In this document: positions 33,129 through 41,783 of the stretch, piece after piece | How the letters are laid out: every line of letters begins with the position of its first letter | Numbering within the stretch: position 1 is the stretch's first letter | Assembly: GCF_015711605.1 (NCBI RefSeq) | Contig: NZ_JABTEZ010000002.1 | Location: 620,001 to 684,000, forward strand | Length of the DNA: 64,000 nt | From: Planomonospora sp. ID67723 | GTDB lineage: Bacteria; Actinomycetota; Actinomycetes; Streptosporangiales; Streptosporangiaceae | Direction of reading: 5' to 3' | Position numbers and translations under genes: made by a program | Notes under the pieces: model-generated | Databases searched by the model: none | What the model was told of the DNA's origin: nothing | What the model saw: the letters and a program-made list of their open reading frames with translations, nothing else

Positions 33129-36086
33129 ATGCGAAGAAGACTGGTCAGCGTGCTCGCCGCCGCGGCGGTGACGTGCGCGGCGGCCGGCACCGCCGTCACG
33201 AGTCAGGCCGCGTCGGCGGCCGTCACCCCGGCGGCCGCCCCGGTTGCCGCCGCCGAGACCAACGAGTGGAAGAACGTCCGCATCGACGGCGGCGGGTTCG
33301 TCCCGGGGATCGTCTTCAACCAGAAGGAGAAGAACCTCATCTACGCCCGCACCGACATCGGCGGGGCGTACCGGTGGGACCAGTCCGCCAAGAGCTGGAT
33401 CCCGCTGCTCGACTGGGTCGGCTGGGACACATGGGGATACAACGGCGTGGTCAGCCTCGCCACCGACCCGGTGGACCCCGACCGCGTCTACGTCGCCGCC
33501 GGGATGTACACCAACGACTGGGACCCCAACAACGGCGCGATCCTGCGCTCCGCCGACCGGGGCAGGACCTGGCAGGCCACCGCACTGCCGTTCAAGCTCG
33601 GCGGAAACATGCCCGGCAGGGGGATGGGAGAGCGGCTGGCCGTCGATCCCAACAACAACAACGTGATCTACCTCGGCGCGCCCGACGGCAACGGCCTGTG
33701 GCGCAGCACCGACAAGGGCGTCACCTGGGCCAAGGTCACCAGCTTCACCAACCCCGGAGACTACGCCGCGGACCCGAACGACCCCAACGGCTACATGAGC
33801 CACCGGCCGGGCGTGGTCTGGGTGACCTTCGACCCGACCTCGGCGACGGCCGGGAAGACCACGCAGAAGATCTACGTCGGCGTGGCCGACAAGGAGAACA
33901 CGGTCTACAGCTCCGCCGACGGCGGCGCCACCTGGTCCCGCGTCCCCGGCCAGCCGACCGGTTACATCGCCCACAAGGGCGTGCTGGACCATGAGAGCGG
34001 CACCCTCTACATCGCCACCAGCGACACGGGCGGGCCGTACGACGGCGCCAAGGGCGACGTGTGGAAGCTGAACACCGCCACCGGCGCGTGGACGCGGATC
34101 AGCCCGATCCCGTCCAGCTCGGCCGACGACTACTTCGGCTACAGCGGTCTCACGATCGACCGGCAGGACCCTGACACGATCATGGTCGCCACGCAGGTCT
34201 CCTGGTGGCCCGACGCGATCTTCTTCCGCTCCACCGACGCCGGTGCGACCTGGACCCGGATCTGGGACTGGAGCTCCTACCCCAACCGGACCAAGCGCTA
34301 CACGATGGACGTCTCCTCCGCGCCGTGGCTGACCTTCGGGTCGAACCCGCAGCCTCCCGAGGAGACGCCCAAACTCGGCTGGATGAACGAGTCGGTGGAG
34401 ATCGACCCGTTCGACTCCAACCGGATGATGTACGGCACCGGCGCGACGATCTACGGCACCGAGGAGCTGAAGAAGTGGGACACCGGTGAGACGTTCACCA
34501 TCAAGCCGATGGTCAAGGGCCTGGAGGAGACCGCGGTCCTCGACCTGATCAGCCCGCCCTCCGGCGCACCGCTGGTCAGCGCCCTCGGCGACATCGGCGG
34601 CTTCCGGCACACCGACCTCGACAAGGTCCCGCCGATGATGTTCACCGCCCCCAACTTCACCTCGACCACCAGCCTCGACTACGCCGAGACTGCGCCGGGC
34701 GTGATGGTCCGCGCGGGCAACTTCACCGACGCCGACCGGCCCAACGACAGCCACGTCGCCTTCTCCACCGACGGCGGCGCCAACTGGTTCCAGGGCACCG
34801 AGCCCAGCGGGATCAACGAGGGCGGCACCGTCGCCGCGGCGGCCGACGGCTCCCGGTTCGTCTGGGCGCCCAAGGGCGTGGCCGTGCACCACTCCGTCGG
34901 CTACGGCAACGGCTGGACCGCCTCCACCGGCATCCCGACGGGCGCCGTGGTCGAGTCGGACCGGGTGAACGCCAAGAGGTTCTACGGCTTCAGCGGCGGG
35001 AAGTTCTACGTCAGCACCGACGGCGGCGCCACGTTCGCGGCCACCGCCGCGACCGGCCTGCCCGCCGAGGGCAACGTCAAGTTCAAGGCCGTCCCCGGCC
35101 GTGAGGGCCACATCTGGCTCGCCGGCGGCGACGCCGCCGAGGGCGCGTCCGGAATCTGGCGCTCCACCGACGGCGGCGCGTCCTTCACCAAGCTCTCCGG
35201 AATCACCGGCGCGGTGAACATCGGCTTCGGCAAGGCCGCAGAGGGCCGGAACTACCAGGCGCTGTACGCGGTGGCCACGATCGGCGGCGTGACGGGCGTC
35301 TTCCGCTCCGACGACACCGGCGCCACCTGGGTGCGGGTCAACGACGACCAGCACCAGTACGGCAACATGGGCGAGGCCCTGACCGGCGACCCCCGGATCT
35401 ACGGCCGCGTCTACCTCGGCACCAACGGCCGCGGCATCGTCTACGCCGACACCGGCGGCGGCACCACGCCCCCGGACGACGACACCGCCGCGCCGTCCAG
35501 GCCCGGCAAGCCCGCCGCCTCGGCGATCACCTCGACCGGCGCCACGCTGACCTGGACCGCCTCGACCGACAACGTCGGGGTCGAGGGATACGACGTCTAC
35601 CGCGAGGCCGGGGCGACGGACGTCAAGGTGGGCTCGCCCTCCCCGGCGTCGTTCGCCCTGACCGGGCTGACGGCCGACACCTCCTACACCTACTACGTGG
35701 TGGCCCGCGACGCCGCGGGCAACACCTCGGCCGCCTCCGACCCGGTGACCTTCAAGACCACCACCGGAGGACCCGCCGAAGGCGGCTGCACCGCGGCCTA
35801 CAGGGTCGCCAACTCCTGGCCCGGCGGCTTCCAGGGCGAGGTGACGGTCAAGAACACCGGCACCTCGGCCATCACCGGCTGGACCGTGAAGTGGACCTTC
35901 CCCGACGGCCAGAAGATCACCCAGCTCTGGAGCGGCGTGCACACCCAGACCGGAGCGGACGTCACCGTCAAGAACGCGGGCTGGAACGGCAACCTGAACG
36001 CGGGCGCCTCCACCTCGTTCGGCTTCGGCGGCAGCTGGACCGGCGCCAACGGCGTCCCCGCCACCGTCACCTGCGCCGCGAGCTGA
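33129..36086 (+). CDS. Secreted GH74 xyloglucanase with FN3 and CBM2
   Basis: 985 residues. A signal peptide (MRRRLVSVLAAAAVTCAAAG to about residue 30-42) leads into two beta-propellers with many Asp-box repeats (STDKGVTW, SADGGATW, STDGGASF). GH74 acid residues fall in ARTDIGGAYRWD (Asp76) and LGDIGGFRHTD (Asp488), matching the pair known from Clostridium Xgh74A. Then a linker, an FN3 domain (~785-875, PGKPAASAITSTGATLTWTA) and a C-terminal CBM2 with surface Trp (NSWPGGFQGEV, NAGWNGNLNAG). It cuts xyloglucan backbone in plant debris. GGAGGGAAAG precedes the ATG. Confidence 0.93.
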   Translation: MRRRLVSVLAAAAVTCAAAGTAVTSQAASAAVTPAAAPVAAAETNEWKNVRIDGGGFVPGIVFNQKEKNLIYARTDIGGAYRWDQSAKSWIPLLDWVGWDTWGYNGVVSLATDPVDPDRVYVAAGMYTNDWDPNNGAILRSADRGRTWQATALPFKLGGNMPGRGMGERLAVDPNNNNVIYLGAPDGNGLWRSTDKGVTWAKVTSFTNPGDYAADPNDPNGYMSHRPGVVWVTFDPTSATAGKTTQKIYVGVADKENTVYSSADGGATWSRVPGQPTGYIAHKGVLDHESGTLYIATSDTGGPYDGAKGDVWKLNTATGAWTRISPIPSSSADDYFGYSGLTIDRQDPDTIMVATQVSWWPDAIFFRSTDAGATWTRIWDWSSYPNRTKRYTMDVSSAPWLTFGSNPQPPEETPKLGWMNESVEIDPFDSNRMMYGTGATIYGTEELKKWDTGETFTIKPMVKGLEETAVLDLISPPSGAPLVSALGDIGGFRHTDLDKVPPMMFTAPNFTSTTSLDYAETAPGVMVRAGNFTDADRPNDSHVAFSTDGGANWFQGTEPSGINEGGTVAAAADGSRFVWAPKGVAVHHSVGYGNGWTASTGIPTGAVVESDRVNAKRFYGFSGGKFYVSTDGGATFAATAATGLPAEGNVKFKAVPGREGHIWLAGGDAAEGASGIWRSTDGGASFTKLSGITGAVNIGFGKAAEGRNYQALYAVATIGGVTGVFRSDDTGATWVRVNDDQHQYGNMGEALTGDPRIYGRVYLGTNGRGIVYADTGGGTTPPDDDTAAPSRPGKPAASAITSTGATLTWTASTDNVGVEGYDVYREAGATDVKVGSPSPASFALTGLTADTSYTYYVVARDAAGNTSAASDPVTFKTTTGGPAEGGCTAAYRVANSWPGGFQGEVTVKNTGTSAITGWTVKWTFPDGQKITQLWSGVHTQTGADVTVKNAGWNGNLNAGASTSFGFGGSWTGANGVPATVTCAAS

Positions 36087-36094
36087 CGGGCACC

Positions 36095-36164
36095 GCCGCC
36101 GTCCTCCGCGCCGGAGGGCGGCGGCTCGACCGGCCGTACGGCGGGCACCCGCCGTACGGCCGGT
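36095..36164 (+). terminator. Double hairpin terminator after GH74
   Basis: The first stem, 36095-36125, has 14 pairs including one G-U and a 3-nt loop. The second is a perfect 17-bp inverted repeat, 36129-36145 with 36148-36164 (ACCGGCCGTACGGCGGG and its complement), followed by TTCC. This is one of the strongest hairpins in the window. Confidence 0.8.
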
Positions 36165-36244
36165 TCCGTGTTCCTCCCCCAGGAGGAGCAGCATCTCCTC
36201 CGGCCCGCCTATCCTGGAACGAAACCGACTGCTCAGGAGAGCGC

Positions 36245-36736
36245 GTGGCGATCTCAGACAAGATGCGAGAGACCGAGGACGGCATGGAGCGGCCGACCGC
36301 GGTCGGCGACGCCGAGGCGATGAAGGCCGAGGCCGCCGAGCGCTCTCCCATGCGCTCCGGCCTGCACGGGAGGCTGGACGCGATCCGGGCCACCCGCACC
36401 GGCCGTCTCACCCTGAAGATCGTCATCGGTGCCATCGGCGGCGTGCTGGTCGTCGCCGGGCTCATCATGGTGCCCTTCCCCGGTCCCGGCTGGGCGGTCG
36501 TCTTCGCCGGCCTGGCGGTGCTGGCCCTGGAGTTCCACTGGGCCCACCGGCTGCTGGAGTTCGGCAAGCGGACCCTCTCGGCATGGATGGCCTGGCTCGG
36601 CCGGCAGAACTGGTTCGTCAAGGCCACGGTCATCCTCGTCGCCGCCGCCACCGCCACCGCCATCGTCTATTTCGGGGTCAAGCTCAGCTTCGGCATCGAT
36701 CTCGTCACCGAGGCGCAGAAGCTCCTCATCCGCTAG
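36245..36736 (+). CDS. TIGR02611-type membrane protein
   Basis: 163 residues. After a charged N-terminus of ~60 residues come IVIGAIGGVLVVAGLIMVPFPGPGW, AVVFAGLAVLALEFHWAHRL and a third segment KATVILVAAATATAIVYFGV. The PFPGPGW loop is the hallmark of the TIGR02611 actinobacterial family, of unknown role. GTG 36245 follows AGGAGAG; ATG 36263 is an alternative. Confidence 0.8.
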   Translation: MAISDKMRETEDGMERPTAVGDAEAMKAEAAERSPMRSGLHGRLDAIRATRTGRLTLKIVIGAIGGVLVVAGLIMVPFPGPGWAVVFAGLAVLALEFHWAHRLLEFGKRTLSAWMAWLGRQNWFVKATVILVAAATATAIVYFGVKLSFGIDLVTEAQKLLIR

Positions 36737-36900
36737 CGGTCCCCGCGGCTGCCGGAGCCGCGCTCCCGGTCCGGGGCTCCAGGAGGCGGCAGCCGTTGAC
36801 CGGTGTGCGACCGGGTGCGGGCCGTGCGCGGACCGGCCTTGAAGAGGCAACCGGTTCGGTATAGATCAGATGTCAGGGGATCTTTCCGGCCTACGCTGCG

Positions 36901-37881
36901 ATGGTGCCTGTGAGACGTGGGATGTGCCGCCTGCTCCGCCGTACAACCGTCGTGGCCGCGGCGACGGTCACAGCGACGGCCACAGCGATGGCTGCAGCGG
37001 CCGTCACGGTGCCCGCGCACGCCGCGCCGGAGGACGTCAGGTTGCCCGGTACCTCGACGACCGTGCGCGAGGACTCCGCCGACCGGGTCCGGGTCACCTC
37101 CTACACGGTGGGCAAGGCGGTCTACCTGCGCCGGGGGACCGGGTTCGTGCGACGGAGCTCGGACACCGAGATCACGGTCGCGCCGAAGGGGACCACGGCG
37201 CTGGCCGTGCCGTCCTCCTACACCGGGGGATACGACTCGGTGACCCTCCTCGACGTCGCGACGGGCAGGGGCACCCGGATCAGGACCGTGAGGAAGCCGC
37301 TGCTCGCGGGCTTCGCACGCTGGTCCAGAGACGGCGGGAAGGCGGTCCTGACCGTACGGAAGAAGACGGCCACCGGCTGGGCGGCCACCGGCTTCGTGCT
37401 CGTCGACGCGGCGGCGAAGTCCGCCCGCGTGGTGGCCGTGCCGGGCGTGGACCCCGCCGCGCGCTTCCGGTGGAGCCCCGACGGGGCCGATCTCGTGGCC
37501 GGGCACCGGGGCGGGACCCGTTTCTACGGGCAGGACGGCAGAGTACGGCGCACGCTGGCCAGGACCGGCACGCCCGCCGGGGGAGACGACGCCTTCTCGC
37601 CCTCGGGCCGGAGGATGACGACCTGGTGCCCGGCCGCGTACGCCGAGCACGTCTGCGTCTGGGACCGGGCCACCGGCAGGCTCGCCGCCAGGGTGAACAT
37701 CCGGCCGGCGGGCCTGTGGGGCTGGTGGGACGACAAGCACCTGATCGCGGTCGTCGCCCGCGGCGGCTCCTACCGGGCCGTCGTGTCGGACCTGCGGGGC
37801 GGGATCGTCCGGGTGCTGGCCGGCATCCCCTCCGCCGACTGGCGCAACAAGCTCTACCTCGGCTACACGCGCACGTCCTGA
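36901..37881 (+). CDS. Secreted WD40/TolB-like propeller protein, unknown function
   Basis: 326 residues. A long signal sequence rich in Ala/Thr (VVAAATVTATATAMAAAAVTVPAHA) ends near residue 42. The rest shows propeller-type repeats: FARWSRDGGKAVLTV, RFRWSPDGADLVAG and DDAFSPSGRRMTTW. No catalytic motif is seen; ligand or partner binding outside the cell is likely. Its operon context is unclear: the next gene starts 72 bp on. Confidence 0.68.
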   Translation: MVPVRRGMCRLLRRTTVVAAATVTATATAMAAAAVTVPAHAAPEDVRLPGTSTTVREDSADRVRVTSYTVGKAVYLRRGTGFVRRSSDTEITVAPKGTTALAVPSSYTGGYDSVTLLDVATGRGTRIRTVRKPLLAGFARWSRDGGKAVLTVRKKTATGWAATGFVLVDAAAKSARVVAVPGVDPAARFRWSPDGADLVAGHRGGTRFYGQDGRVRRTLARTGTPAGGDDAFSPSGRRMTTWCPAAYAEHVCVWDRATGRLAARVNIRPAGLWGWWDDKHLIAVVARGGSYRAVVSDLRGGIVRVLAGIPSADWRNKLYLGYTRTS

Positions 37882-37952
37882 AGCCCTTCCGGCGGACCCT
37901 CGGGCAACCGGGCTGCAAGGGATCCGCAAACGGGCGGCTCTACGCTCCGGGC

Positions 37953-38477
37953 ATGCCCGACATGGAGTACGCCAAGACCTTCCGGCCGTTCCTGTTCATC
38001 CCCGGCGCGCACATCGCGTGGCTGCCGATCGGGCTCTTCTTCGTGATCGGCGAGCTCACCGGCAACGGGATCCCGATGAAGAGCGGATCCGCCCTGACGC
38101 TGGGGATCGTCTTCTGCGCGTTCGGCGTGGTCGCCGTCGTCGCCACCGTCGTGCTGGCCCTCTACTTCCGGATGCTCGACCGCCGCCGCCGGGCCCTGCT
38201 GGAGTACGGCCTGCGGGTGCGGGCCGTCGTCACCGGGGTCACCGCCGCGCCGAGCAGGATCAACGGCCGGCAGCTGATGAGGCTGCACGTCTCGGCACCC
38301 GGGGTCCCCGGCCTGGCGTTCCGGCAGACCACCTTCGATCCGGTGCCCGAGGGAACCGAGGTGACCGTGGCCTACGACCCGGAGGAGCCGGGCAGGGGCG
38401 TCATCGCCGACGACCTGCGCGCGCTCGCCCGGACCGGGGTGAAGGGCTGCGACCACCGGCATGGGGCCGCGGACTGA
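37953..38477 (+). CDS. DUF3592-like membrane protein
   Basis: 174 residues with two membrane segments (FLFIPGAHIAWLPIGLFFVIGEL; LTLGIVFCAFGVVAVVATVVLALYF), then a C-terminal beta-rich part, GLRVRAVVTGVTAAP and PEGTEVTVAYDPEEPGRGVI, typical of DUF3592. Start ATG 37953 or 37962; neither has a strong ribosome site. Function unknown. Confidence 0.65.
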   Translation: MPDMEYAKTFRPFLFIPGAHIAWLPIGLFFVIGELTGNGIPMKSGSALTLGIVFCAFGVVAVVATVVLALYFRMLDRRRRALLEYGLRVRAVVTGVTAAPSRINGRQLMRLHVSAPGVPGLAFRQTTFDPVPEGTEVTVAYDPEEPGRGVIADDLRALARTGVKGCDHRHGAAD

Positions 38478-38551
38478 GCCTGGGAGGCCGGGGGACGGGA
38501 CGCCGGGCCGTTCCGGGACGGGCGCGGGAGGCCGCGGGCCCCGGCCCGGGC

Positions 38552-38583
38552 GCGTCAGAGGTAGCCGGGTGCGTCAGAGGTAG
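38552..38583. repeat. 13-bp direct repeat spanning the GroES-like stop
   Basis: GCGTCAGAGGTAG occurs at 38552-38564 and 38571-38583, a period of 19 bp. The second copy contains the stop codon of the GroES-like gene (minus strand). It looks like a small slippage duplication. Confidence 0.6.
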
Positions 38584-38894
38584 AGGCCGGTGCCGTTGTC
38601 GGTCTGCGGGGTCGCGATGGCGTGCAGGTCGCGCTCGCGCATGACGAGGTAGATCTGGCCGTGGACCTCGACCTCGTACTGGTCCTCGGGGTTGAACAGG
38701 ACCTTGTCGCCCACCTTCACGGTGCGGGCGCTGGCGCCGACGCCGCAGACCTCGCCCCAGACGAGCCGGTTGGCCATCTTCACGGTCGCCGGGATCACGA
38801 TGCCCGCGGTGCTGCGCCGCTCTTCGGTGTCCTGCTCGACCTTGACCATGACGCGGTCGTGGAGCATCTGGATCTCGAACTTCGGGTCGGCCAC
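38574..38894 (-). CDS. GroES-like co-chaperonin family protein
   Basis: 106 residues with the Cpn10 pattern: IQMLHDRVMVKVEQDTEERRSTAGIVIP, GEVCGVGASARTVKVGDKVLFN and a late EVHGQIYLVMRERDLHAI. The mobile-loop region differs from housekeeping GroES, and there is no groEL beside it. This is the second GroES-like group seen in actinobacteria. It may help a chaperonin or have its own role. Divergent from the DUF885 gene. Confidence 0.8.
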   Translation of the reverse strand: MADPKFEIQMLHDRVMVKVEQDTEERRSTAGIVIPATVKMANRLVWGEVCGVGASARTVKVGDKVLFNPEDQYEVEVHGQIYLVMRERDLHAIATPQTDNGTGLYL

Positions 38895-39032
38895 GACAGA
38901 AGTTTAGGGGACGGGCGGCGGCCGTACCGGTCGGCCCGTTCCGGGCGGCGTGGAAACCCGCCGTGCGGGAGGCCGGTTCCAATGTTTTCGGGGAGTTCCG
39001 GATGTCGGAGGGGAGAAGTAGGCTCACCCGGC

Positions 39033-40643
39033 ATGACGGACCTCTCTCCCGGCCTGGTCGACGAATTCGTCGACTGGTACCTGAGCGCGAACCCCATCTC
39101 CGCCTCCCTGGCGGGTGCACCGGGCCATGACCGGACCCTCGGCGACTTCACCGAGGCGGGCATCCTCGCCCGCGACGGTGAGTCGAGGCGCTGGCTGGAA
39201 CGGCTCCAGGAGGTGAAGGGCGGCGGGTTCGAGGACGAGATCGACCGCGAGCTGATCATCTCCACGCTGCGGGGGGCGCTCGCCTTCGAGTCCTGGCCCT
39301 CCTGGCGGCGCGACCCGTCCGTCTACGTGGGGCCGGTCTTCGCGTCCTTCTTCAGCCCTTTCCTGAGCCGGCTGGCGGGTGAGGACGAGCTGGTGGACGC
39401 CGCCGTCGCGCGGCTGGCCGAGGTGCCGGACGTCCTGGCCGCCTGCCGTACGAACCTGGACCCCGAGCTGGCCGCCCCGCTGCTGGTGGAGCGGGGCCTC
39501 GGCCAGGCGCGGACCGGCCGGCGGTTCCTCACCGCGACCGTCCCCGGGCTGGTCGCCGACGAGCGGCTGCGCGCCCGGCTGGCCGAGGCGGCCGAGCCCG
39601 CGGCGGCGGCCTTCGACGAGCTGGTCGAGTTCCTCGGCGGATTCGAGGCGACCGGCACGTGGCGGATGGGGGAGAAGCTCTACTCGGCCCTGCTGCGCGA
39701 GCGGGAGATGCTCGGCTACGGCGCGGCCGGGCTGCGCGAGCGAGGTCAGGCCGCCTACGACGAGCTGGACGCCGAGATGCGCGAGGTGGCCCGGCGGCTG
39801 CCCGGCGGCTCCGACGACTGGCACGCCGCCATCGGCAAGCTCCAGGACGACCACGCGCCGACCCTGGAGGACATGCGCGCCGAGTACGAGGCGGAGACCG
39901 AGCGGGCCAGGGCGTTCGTCCGCGAGCGCGGCCTGGTGACCTTCGCCGAGGGCGAGGAGTGCAGGGTGGTGCCGTCGCCGGAGTTCCAGCGGCCGATCCT
40001 GTCCGTCGCCTCCTACCTCTCGCCGCCGCCGCTGTCGGCCTCCCGTGTCGGGCACTTCTTCGTGCCGTTCACCCCCGACTCCTTCACCGAGGAGCAGGTC
40101 CGCCAGCGGCTGCGCACCAACGCCCGCGCCCAGATGCCCTCGATCGCGGTGCACGAGGCCTACCCCGGCCACCACTGGCACCTGTCATGGGTGGCCGACA
40201 GCCCGCGCCGGGCCCGCAAGCTCTTCCGCACGCCGTACTTCACCGAGGGCTGGGCGCTGTACGTGGAGAAGGTCATGCGCGAGCAGGGCTACTTCGCCAC
40301 CCCCGCCCAGGAGCTCGCCCACCTGGAGTTCCGCATCTTCCGTGCGGCCCGCATCATCGTGGACACCTCGCTGCACTGCGGTGACATGAGCATCGAGGAG
40401 GCCGAGCACTTCATGACCACCAAGTCCTCCCTCACGCCGGGCACCGCCAAGGGCGAGGTCAACCGCTACTGCGCCTGGCCCACCCAGGCGCCGTCCTACC
40501 TGACCGGGGCGCTGGAGATCGACCGCATCCGCGCCGACTACACGGCGGCCGGCCGCGGTGACCTGCGCGCCTTCCACGACACCCTGGCGGGCTCGGGCGG
40601 GCTGCCGCTGGGCCTGGCCCGCCGGGTGGCGCTGGAGAGCTGA
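39033..40643 (+). CDS. DUF885 metalloprotease-like protein
   Basis: 536 residues, helical. The zinc-type motif HEAYPGHHW starts at His374, followed ~35 residues later by FTEGWALYVEKVM, the pair that defines DUF885. No signal peptide is seen, so it is cytosolic. The family is thought to be metallopeptidases, related in fold to M32/thermolysin-like helical proteases; substrate unknown. The ATG at 39033 is preceded by only a distant GGAGGGGAG. Confidence 0.85.
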   Translation: MTDLSPGLVDEFVDWYLSANPISASLAGAPGHDRTLGDFTEAGILARDGESRRWLERLQEVKGGGFEDEIDRELIISTLRGALAFESWPSWRRDPSVYVGPVFASFFSPFLSRLAGEDELVDAAVARLAEVPDVLAACRTNLDPELAAPLLVERGLGQARTGRRFLTATVPGLVADERLRARLAEAAEPAAAAFDELVEFLGGFEATGTWRMGEKLYSALLREREMLGYGAAGLRERGQAAYDELDAEMREVARRLPGGSDDWHAAIGKLQDDHAPTLEDMRAEYEAETERARAFVRERGLVTFAEGEECRVVPSPEFQRPILSVASYLSPPPLSASRVGHFFVPFTPDSFTEEQVRQRLRTNARAQMPSIAVHEAYPGHHWHLSWVADSPRRARKLFRTPYFTEGWALYVEKVMREQGYFATPAQELAHLEFRIFRAARIIVDTSLHCGDMSIEEAEHFMTTKSSLTPGTAKGEVNRYCAWPTQAPSYLTGALEIDRIRADYTAAGRGDLRAFHDTLAGSGGLPLGLARRVALES

Positions 40644-40663
40644 CGCCTGCGGAGACGGGGCGG

Positions 40664-41002
40664 TCAGCCGACGGCCGCTCCCGTCTCCACGGGCAGGCCC
40701 GCCTCGACCCAGTCCTGGATGCCCTCGCGGTACTTGCGCACGTCGGAGTAGCCGAGGGCGGTCAGGCGCCGCGCCACCGCCTCGCTGTTGCCGCAGGCCG
40801 GGTTGGAGCAGTAGGTGACGACGGTGGCGTCCCGGTCCGGCAGGAGCTCGGCCGCGCGGGCGGCGACCTCGCTCTCGACCAGGGCGATCGCGCCGGGCAG
40901 GTGCTGCCGGGCGTAGTAGTCGCCGCCGAGGGCGTCCACGACGACGGCGGTGCCCGCCTCGATCGCGGCCTTCAGCTCGTCGCGGCTGATCAGTGCGGTC
41001 AT
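40664..41002 (-). CDS. Rhodanese-like domain protein
   Basis: 112 residues, a single rhodanese domain: ISRDELKAAIEAGTAVVVDALGGDYYARQHLPGAI and the active-site loop TYCSNPACGNSEAVARRL, with Cys as sulfur acceptor. It may move sulfane sulfur or handle sulfide or arsenate-like chemistry. GAGGAGG precedes the ATG at 41002. It is divergent from a TetR gene, and its -10-like TATAGT lies inside the TetR palindrome, so it is a likely TetR target. Confidence 0.87.
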   Translation of the reverse strand: MTALISRDELKAAIEAGTAVVVDALGGDYYARQHLPGAIALVESEVAARAAELLPDRDATVVTYCSNPACGNSEAVARRLTALGYSDVRKYREGIQDWVEAGLPVETGAAVG

Positions 41003-41020
41003 GCTGGCCTCCTCGGGCCT

Positions 41021-41080
41021 AAATGGACTATAGTCCGTTTCTGTGAACGAGTCGGAAAGTAGCGGACTGCGGTCCGTTTC
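41021..41080. promoter_or_regulatory. TetR operators in the rhodanese-tetR promoter
   Basis: Two palindromes: GGACTATAGTCC (41025-41036) flanked by AAA/TTT, and GGACTGCGGTCC (41064-41075). TATAGT can be read as a -10 box on both strands in the first. The second lies inside the tetR coding start. Two similar sites at a divergent promoter fit autorepression. Confidence 0.75.
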
Positions 41081-41666
41081 GTCAAGCGAGCCGCTGCGGA
41101 CACTGCTGGGCGAGCCGCCCCGGGAGCGGGCCGACGCCGCGCGCAACCGGATGAAGGTGCTGGCCGCGGCGGACAGGCTGTTCCGCGAGAAGGGGGTGGA
41201 CGGCGTCTCGATGGACGCCGTCGCGGCCGAGGCGGGGGTGGGAAAGGGCACGTTGTTCCGCCGGTTCGGCGACAAGTCGGGCCTGGCCGCGGCGCTCCTC
41301 GACGAGCGTGAGCGCGAGTTGCAGGAGGCGATCCTGTCCGGCCCGCCCCCTCTCGGCCCGGGCGCCCCGGCCGTGGAGCGGCTGGCGGCCTTCGTGGACG
41401 CCTATGTCGACTACCTGCTCGGCCATCTCGACCTGGTCCGGATGTCGGAGACCGCCAGCCCCGGCGCCCGCTACCGGATCGGCGCCTACCGGTTCTGGCG
41501 CCTCCACGTGGCGGTCCTGCTGGGCGAGGCGCGCCCGGGCTGCGACGCCGACCCGCTCGCGCACGCGCTGCTCGCCCCGCTGGCCGCCGAGCACATGACG
41601 GTCCTGGTGGGGGAGTACGGCCGGGCGAGGGCGAGGGAGGCGGTCCGCCGTCTCGTGCTCGGCTGA
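41043..41666 (+). CDS. TetR/AcrR-family transcriptional regulator
   Basis: 207 residues. A ~30-residue leader precedes the helix-turn-helix RMKVLAAADRLFREKGVDGVSMDAVAAEAGVGKGTLFRRFGDKSGL. The ligand domain follows (LAAFVDAYVDYLLGHLDLVRMSETASPGARYRIGAYRFW). GTG 41043 lies 7 nt after the TATAGT -10 box, so the message may be leaderless; no ribosome site is seen. It probably represses itself and the rhodanese gene through the two palindromes. Confidence 0.88.
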   Translation: MNESESSGLRSVSSSEPLRTLLGEPPRERADAARNRMKVLAAADRLFREKGVDGVSMDAVAAEAGVGKGTLFRRFGDKSGLAAALLDERERELQEAILSGPPPLGPGAPAVERLAAFVDAYVDYLLGHLDLVRMSETASPGARYRIGAYRFWRLHVAVLLGEARPGCDADPLAHALLAPLAAEHMTVLVGEYGRARAREAVRRLVLG

Positions 41667-41783
41667 GGGGCTGCGGCCGGAGGCGGGTGACCGAGTCCGA
41701 AAAGCTACCAGCAGGTAACCAAAGTCACATGAGGTCGTCTCACAATCGATGATGCGTCACTTGTGCGATGAAAGGTCACCTCT

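Noticed and set aside
32988-36194. Minus-strand frame of over 1000 codons opposite GH74
   Set aside because: It mirrors the codon bias of the GH74 gene; no domain or ribosome site.
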